A DNA stretch of 9,917 bases, from NCBI GenBank assembly GCA_029942245.1, contig JAOZTN010000098.1, positions 1 through 9,917 of the forward strand. The letters are read 5' to 3'. Made by a program: the position numbers and the translations under genes. Shown piece after piece: positions 6,412 to 9,917 of this stretch. Under the pieces are notes generated by a model. That model made no database searches and was not told the DNA's origin. It worked only from the letters and a program-made list of their open reading frames with translations. How positions within the stretch are numbered: the stretch's first letter is position 1; each line of letters begins with the position of its first letter. This stretch comes from B18-G4 sp003648575. GTDB taxonomy: Bacteria > Bacteroidota > Bacteroidia > Bacteroidales > B18-G4.

Positions 6412-9400
6412 TTAATACTTTATTAGCTTACCATTTGTACTCATCTGTCCATCAACCAGCAGGGTATAGTAGTACATCCCTGACCCAAGGGTTGATCCAT
6501 CGATAGTATTTCCTTCCCACGATAACAGATGCTGTCCTTTATCCAGTTTTCCTTCTCTGACATTTGCTATTAACCTACCATTCACATCCCTGATCTCAAG
6601 GCGCACAGCGGCAGTTGTCTTCATATCGATACTGAAGTTAACATGATCGTTGAAGGGATTGGGATAGCATGAAACTTCTGCAGGCAAAGGTTTCGGTGCT
6701 GTTTCAACTACCGACTTTTTCAATGATATCAATTGATACCTTGTTGTTTCTCCGGCAACAGCTGTCCTGTTTTCATACCTGTGCGTTTTCTGATTGAATA
6801 CTGAGTATTCAATATCGGCTACAGATGACTTCATTCCCGACCAGGTTTCCACGCTAATTTCAGCATCAGGGGAAACCCCTTCAAGGTAGGCATTTACTTC
6901 AATTATCGTATCGCCAGCTACACGTACAGCAGCTCCCTTTACTTCACCATCGGCCAAAATAGCCACTTCCTGGGCATCGTCAACTGAATCTATCTCTATA
7001 AAATAGGGCACATAGGAGGCTTGCTCTTCAAACTCATAATATGCTGTTTCCGGAAGACTTGCCGATGCTGTCTGGTTATCGCTCTCAACCCAGGAGAAAG
7101 CATGATCATCGTCAACGGTTAAAATAACCAGGTCGCCGTATTCAAAGGGTGTGATCTCCCCGGAACCCAGCCAGTATGAGCCCCCTCCCGAAGGTTCAAC
7201 TTTATAGATGGACCAATAGCGGGTAACAACAGAGGTAAGTGCATCCCAGGTAGCCGGGCTGAAACAATCTTGTGGCAATTGGGGATATTCAACAAAATAG
7301 CCCACCCAGTTTTCGGGCTCGGATGCATAAAGATCCATAAAGGTTTCCGGCTCTAATTTGCCACCTTTTAAATGTGTGTACATGGGATCATCACTTCCTC
7401 CTATTCTGAGTTTATAACCTTTTGTGCTATTCAGATTATTCAGTTCGCCACTCCAGAAACTAGGAATTCCAGATGGATCAAATTGCTTGTAATTCGCTAG
7501 TATAAATGGATCCTCATAATGCATTTTCAAATACCTCTCAGGGAAAATGCTTAAATATGATAGTTCAGCTTCTGAATTAAAATTAGCATCCAGGTAGCGT
7601 TCCATGCGCGGAAATGACAGCCAGTTCCAGCCGGCCTCTACTTCGAGAAAATCGTTATGGCATTGGATCACACTCACATTGGAGAAGGCCCCGTTGGGCA
7701 TGTAGAGCATGTTGGTGGAGGGGATGAAGACATCCACAAAATCCTCAAAATCCTTGAAATCATAATATAAAACATAATTCCTAGAAAATATATTTCCAGA
7801 AAATACTTCATTTTCTGTTACATCATCTAAACAATCATCTATACTGAAACATTGCTCAAGCCTGTCTTCGGAATTAATAAACATATTGTTGTAGTATACT
7901 TGGTCATTAATAGTATTAAAGGAAATTGCCTCTTCAGGTGAATGAGTAACTTTGCTGCTAACTATTGTGTTATCAATACACGATATTGCTGTGATATTTC
8001 CACCAGCATATTGAGCATTTTTCATATTAGCGTACACTTTATTCTTATATATATCAAACTCAAGATCAATACCGTAAGACATATCATTCGATAAGGAAAT
8101 ATTATTGACCTGTGAAAGAGAGTGAGCGTCATATACATAAACATTTGGATAAAGCAAACCTCCGACATATATCAAATTCTCAATATCATTATATACTAAG
8201 TCAGAACACTCAGCTACTCCAAGTGCCACAACTCTGTTCAATACGCCCGTAGAATTACTGATCTCAGCGATAAACCCATTGGGTGTATTAAAAAGGCCAT
8301 ATATTAATCCATGCTCCTCATTCCATTCAAATTGAATAAAAGAAGCATCGTTTGCAATCAGATGAGATGTCACATTCAGTGTATTTGCATCTATAACATG
8401 AATGTATTGGTTCCCTCCGCAATAGACACTAGAACCAGCAGAAAATAGTTTTGAGGGTATATCAGAGACATCAATAGTACTTATCAGGGAATTTGTTAGT
8501 CCATCAAGTACAAATATTTTGTGTTCGCTTCTACTTGCAACAAATATACTGTTTGTGTTTTCATTATATACAATATCGGTAAGGTAAGCTCCGAGTTGTA
8601 TCATATTTAATACACTGTTATCGGAGGCATCAACTATAGCTACACCTGAATTTTCATAATTAATCCGGTTATTAAGGAAATACAATTTATCATTCTGACT
8701 ATTATAACAACCCGAGCTTGTTTTAAATGCCGTCTGCTTAATGTTTTGCAATGCTGTAGTTGTATTCGAATGCTTGCTATAGGTTCCCTCGAGCGGGTTG
8801 GCTGAATATACGTATTCAGTTCCAGACATTTCATTGACGAAAAGATGTCTACTAGTGCATCCTTCTATTGTTCCGTGAACCTGCTGAATACTGAAGTCCA
8901 CCATGCTAATTTTATTAGCATAGTTTCCCCCCGAAAAAAAGACATAATCAGATGTTGGGACACACCCAACTTTATAAATAGGCCTACCAATTACTGGCTG
9001 AGAATTCACTCTCGCATAAATACCTTGTGCATTTTGCTGATATGTTTCTATATAGCTTATAGTTTCTAATTCGTCCTGAGCATAAATAATTACAGCATTG
9101 ATCGCATCATGTACATCGTTGTATACTAAATCCAACAGAAAATCTTTTGGGAAAATACTTCCATGTGTACTTATCAATTGTAAATCCGTGGTTGAGAATA
9201 ATCTAAAAAAGCTTTTCCCAACAAAACTCCCTTTTACAGCAATTTTTGAATTATCAATAAAACAAAAACCATGATATCTATAATAAATACTATTGTAATG
9301 AGATAACTCGACGGCCAATGAATTTGGATTTAATGCAAAAATGTCTGATTCTATGTTACATATAAACAAGTAATCATTTGTAAACATTATATCATTGATT

Positions 9401-9917
9401 TGATATGTAAAACTCTTGCTTTGCAGCTCAACACCAGTGAGCGCATTGTATGATTTTATCACAGTCCCATCCTCCCAGCTATTCACCATCCAGTACACAA
9501 TATCGTCATCGGGATTATAACCTATGCATGTTGATTGTTGCTCGGTAAAAGCTGCCAAGGTATGTGTTGCGACAACTTGATTAGTAAGCGTATTGATAAT
9601 GTAGAAATTATTGCTAAGGTCAGCCACAAAAAGGCGGTTTTGTGAGGCATCGCCCAAGATAAACCTATTGGCAGGGATATATTGAATTATAGTTTGCATA
9701 AAAAAACTACCCGCATTGCTCAACGGTATTACATTAAGAATATTGGAAGTAGCCGGGTCGACCTGAAATACCGCATTCCCGCCAAAACAATACAACTTGT
9801 CTCCCACATTGCAAAACTCAATGGGAGTAAAACCAAGATCGGCTGCCGGCAGGGTGATGGTGGCTACAAGCTGGTCATCAGTAGTGTTTTCGAACAGGGG
9901 ATCCTGATTAATGTAAT
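6412..9917 (-). CDS. Large secreted beta-propeller / GWNWLSFPR-module protein with T9SS sorting domain (N-terminus beyond window)
   Basis: The frame is open from the window end to TAA at 6412, giving 1,167 visible residues. The GTG at 9807 is not the start: 36 more in-frame codons upstream (YINQDPLFENTTDDQL...) match residues 66-101 of the paralog at 1-2281, so about 65 residues including the signal peptide are missing. Visible residues 1 to ~750 are beta-propeller repeats (FYIINTLTNQVVATHTL, KIFVLDGLTNSLISTIDVSD, VYVYDAHSLSQ). At about 761 is GWNWLSFPR, a motif seen in other Bacteroidota secreted proteins, followed by a ~300-residue region with two similar W/Y-rich stretches and STKGYKLRIGG. 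A type A T9SS sorting domain fills about 1080-1167 (YPNPF, IRDVNGR, GSGMYYYTLLVDG, KLIKY). Expected role: exported surface or released binding protein. No catalytic site was seen. A hairpin follows the stop. Confidence 0.93.
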   Translation of the reverse strand, partial: YINQDPLFENTTDDQLVATITLPAADLGFTPIEFCNVGDKLYCFGGNAVFQVDPATSNILNVIPLSNAGSFFMQTIIQYIPANRFILGDASQNRLFVADLSNNFYIINTLTNQVVATHTLAAFTEQQSTCIGYNPDDDIVYWMVNSWEDGTVIKSYNALTGVELQSKSFTYQINDIMFTNDYLFICNIESDIFALNPNSLAVELSHYNSIYYRYHGFCFIDNSKIAVKGSFVGKSFFRLFSTTDLQLISTHGSIFPKDFLLDLVYNDVHDAINAVIIYAQDELETISYIETYQQNAQGIYARVNSQPVIGRPIYKVGCVPTSDYVFFSGGNYANKISMVDFSIQQVHGTIEGCTSRHLFVNEMSGTEYVYSANPLEGTYSKHSNTTTALQNIKQTAFKTSSGCYNSQNDKLYFLNNRINYENSGVAIVDASDNSVLNMIQLGAYLTDIVYNENTNSIFVASRSEHKIFVLDGLTNSLISTIDVSDIPSKLFSAGSSVYCGGNQYIHVIDANTLNVTSHLIANDASFIQFEWNEEHGLIYGLFNTPNGFIAEISNSTGVLNRVVALGVAECSDLVYNDIENLIYVGGLLYPNVYVYDAHSLSQVNNISLSNDMSYGIDLEFDIYKNKVYANMKNAQYAGGNITAISCIDNTIVSSKVTHSPEEAISFNTINDQVYYNNMFINSEDRLEQCFSIDDCLDDVTENEVFSGNIFSRNYVLYYDFKDFEDFVDVFIPSTNMLYMPNGAFSNVSVIQCHNDFLEVEAGWNWLSFPRMERYLDANFNSEAELSYLSIFPERYLKMHYEDPFILANYKQFDPSGIPSFWSGELNNLNSTKGYKLRIGGSDDPMYTHLKGGKLEPETFMDLYASEPENWVGYFVEYPQLPQDCFSPATWDALTSVVTRYWSIYKVEPSGGGSYWLGSGEITPFEYGDLVILTVDDDHAFSWVESDNQTASASLPETAYYEFEEQASYVPYFIEIDSVDDAQEVAILADGEVKGAAVRVAGDTIIEVNAYLEGVSPDAEISVETWSGMKSSVADIEYSVFNQKTHRYENRTAVAGETTRYQLISLKKSVVETAPKPLPAEVSCYPNPFNDHVNFSIDMKTTAAVRLEIRDVNGRLIANVREGKLDKGQHLLSWEGNTIDGSTLGSGMYYYTLLVDGQMSTNGKLIKY
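8636..8691. repeat. 56-bp perfect repeat shared by the two propeller paralogs, copy 2
   Basis: Second copy of the identity described at 804-859. The flanking DNA differs at several positions within 20 bp on both sides, including synonymous sites, so the block stands out. Confidence 0.9.

Noticed and set aside
9805..9807. GTG at 9807 as the start of the large propeller gene
   Set aside because: The frame stays open upstream to the window end, and the 36 added residues match the paralog's residues 66-101; the real start lies beyond the window.
1..9917. Defence system, CRISPR, toxin-antitoxin or biosynthetic cluster
   Set aside because: No nuclease, helicase, repeat-spacer, toxin or enzyme signature could be recognised; the large genes are clearly T9SS cargo.

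Overview
The window looks like a piece of a Bacteroidota chromosome with moderate to low GC. The evidence is two secreted proteins that end in type IX secretion system (T9SS) type A C-terminal sorting domains (YPNPF / AWPNPF start, G-Y/T-Y terminal strands, basic last residues), Sec signal peptides, and starts without a Shine-Dalgarno sequence. No RNA genes, CRISPR array or intact mobile element can be seen.

All three substantial genes are on the minus strand. In transcription order they are: (A) 9917-6412, a very large secreted protein with a beta-propeller, a GWNWLSFPR module and a T9SS tail, whose N-terminus lies beyond the window end; (B) 6352-4007, a complete 781-residue secreted protein with two right-handed beta-helix regions and a T9SS tail; (C) 2281-1, the N-terminal 760 residues of a close paralog of A, running off the window start. 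A strong terminator-like hairpin sits in the 59-bp gap between A and B. The three proteins are most likely exported by Sec and then T9SS and displayed or released at the cell surface. Their partners and ligands cannot be read from sequence.

The 1.7-kb interval between B and C (2282-4006) has no intact gene. It looks like a gene graveyard on the plus strand: the first ~36 codons of a NarL/LuxR-type response regulator (3749), a weaker hint of a second receiver-domain start (2777), an acidic open frame (3296-3589) continuing a frame broken by stops, several short inverted repeats, and GGTCA-containing repeats that could be scars of an insertion sequence.

The most interesting signal is mosaicism. 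A and C are nearly identical in some stretches (a 56-bp perfect identity; about 88% protein identity over 173 residues) and strongly diverged in others. GC content changes sharply at domain borders in A and B. This suggests recombination or gene conversion between paralogous surface proteins with a diversifying central propeller. I found no convincing new defence or enzymatic system.
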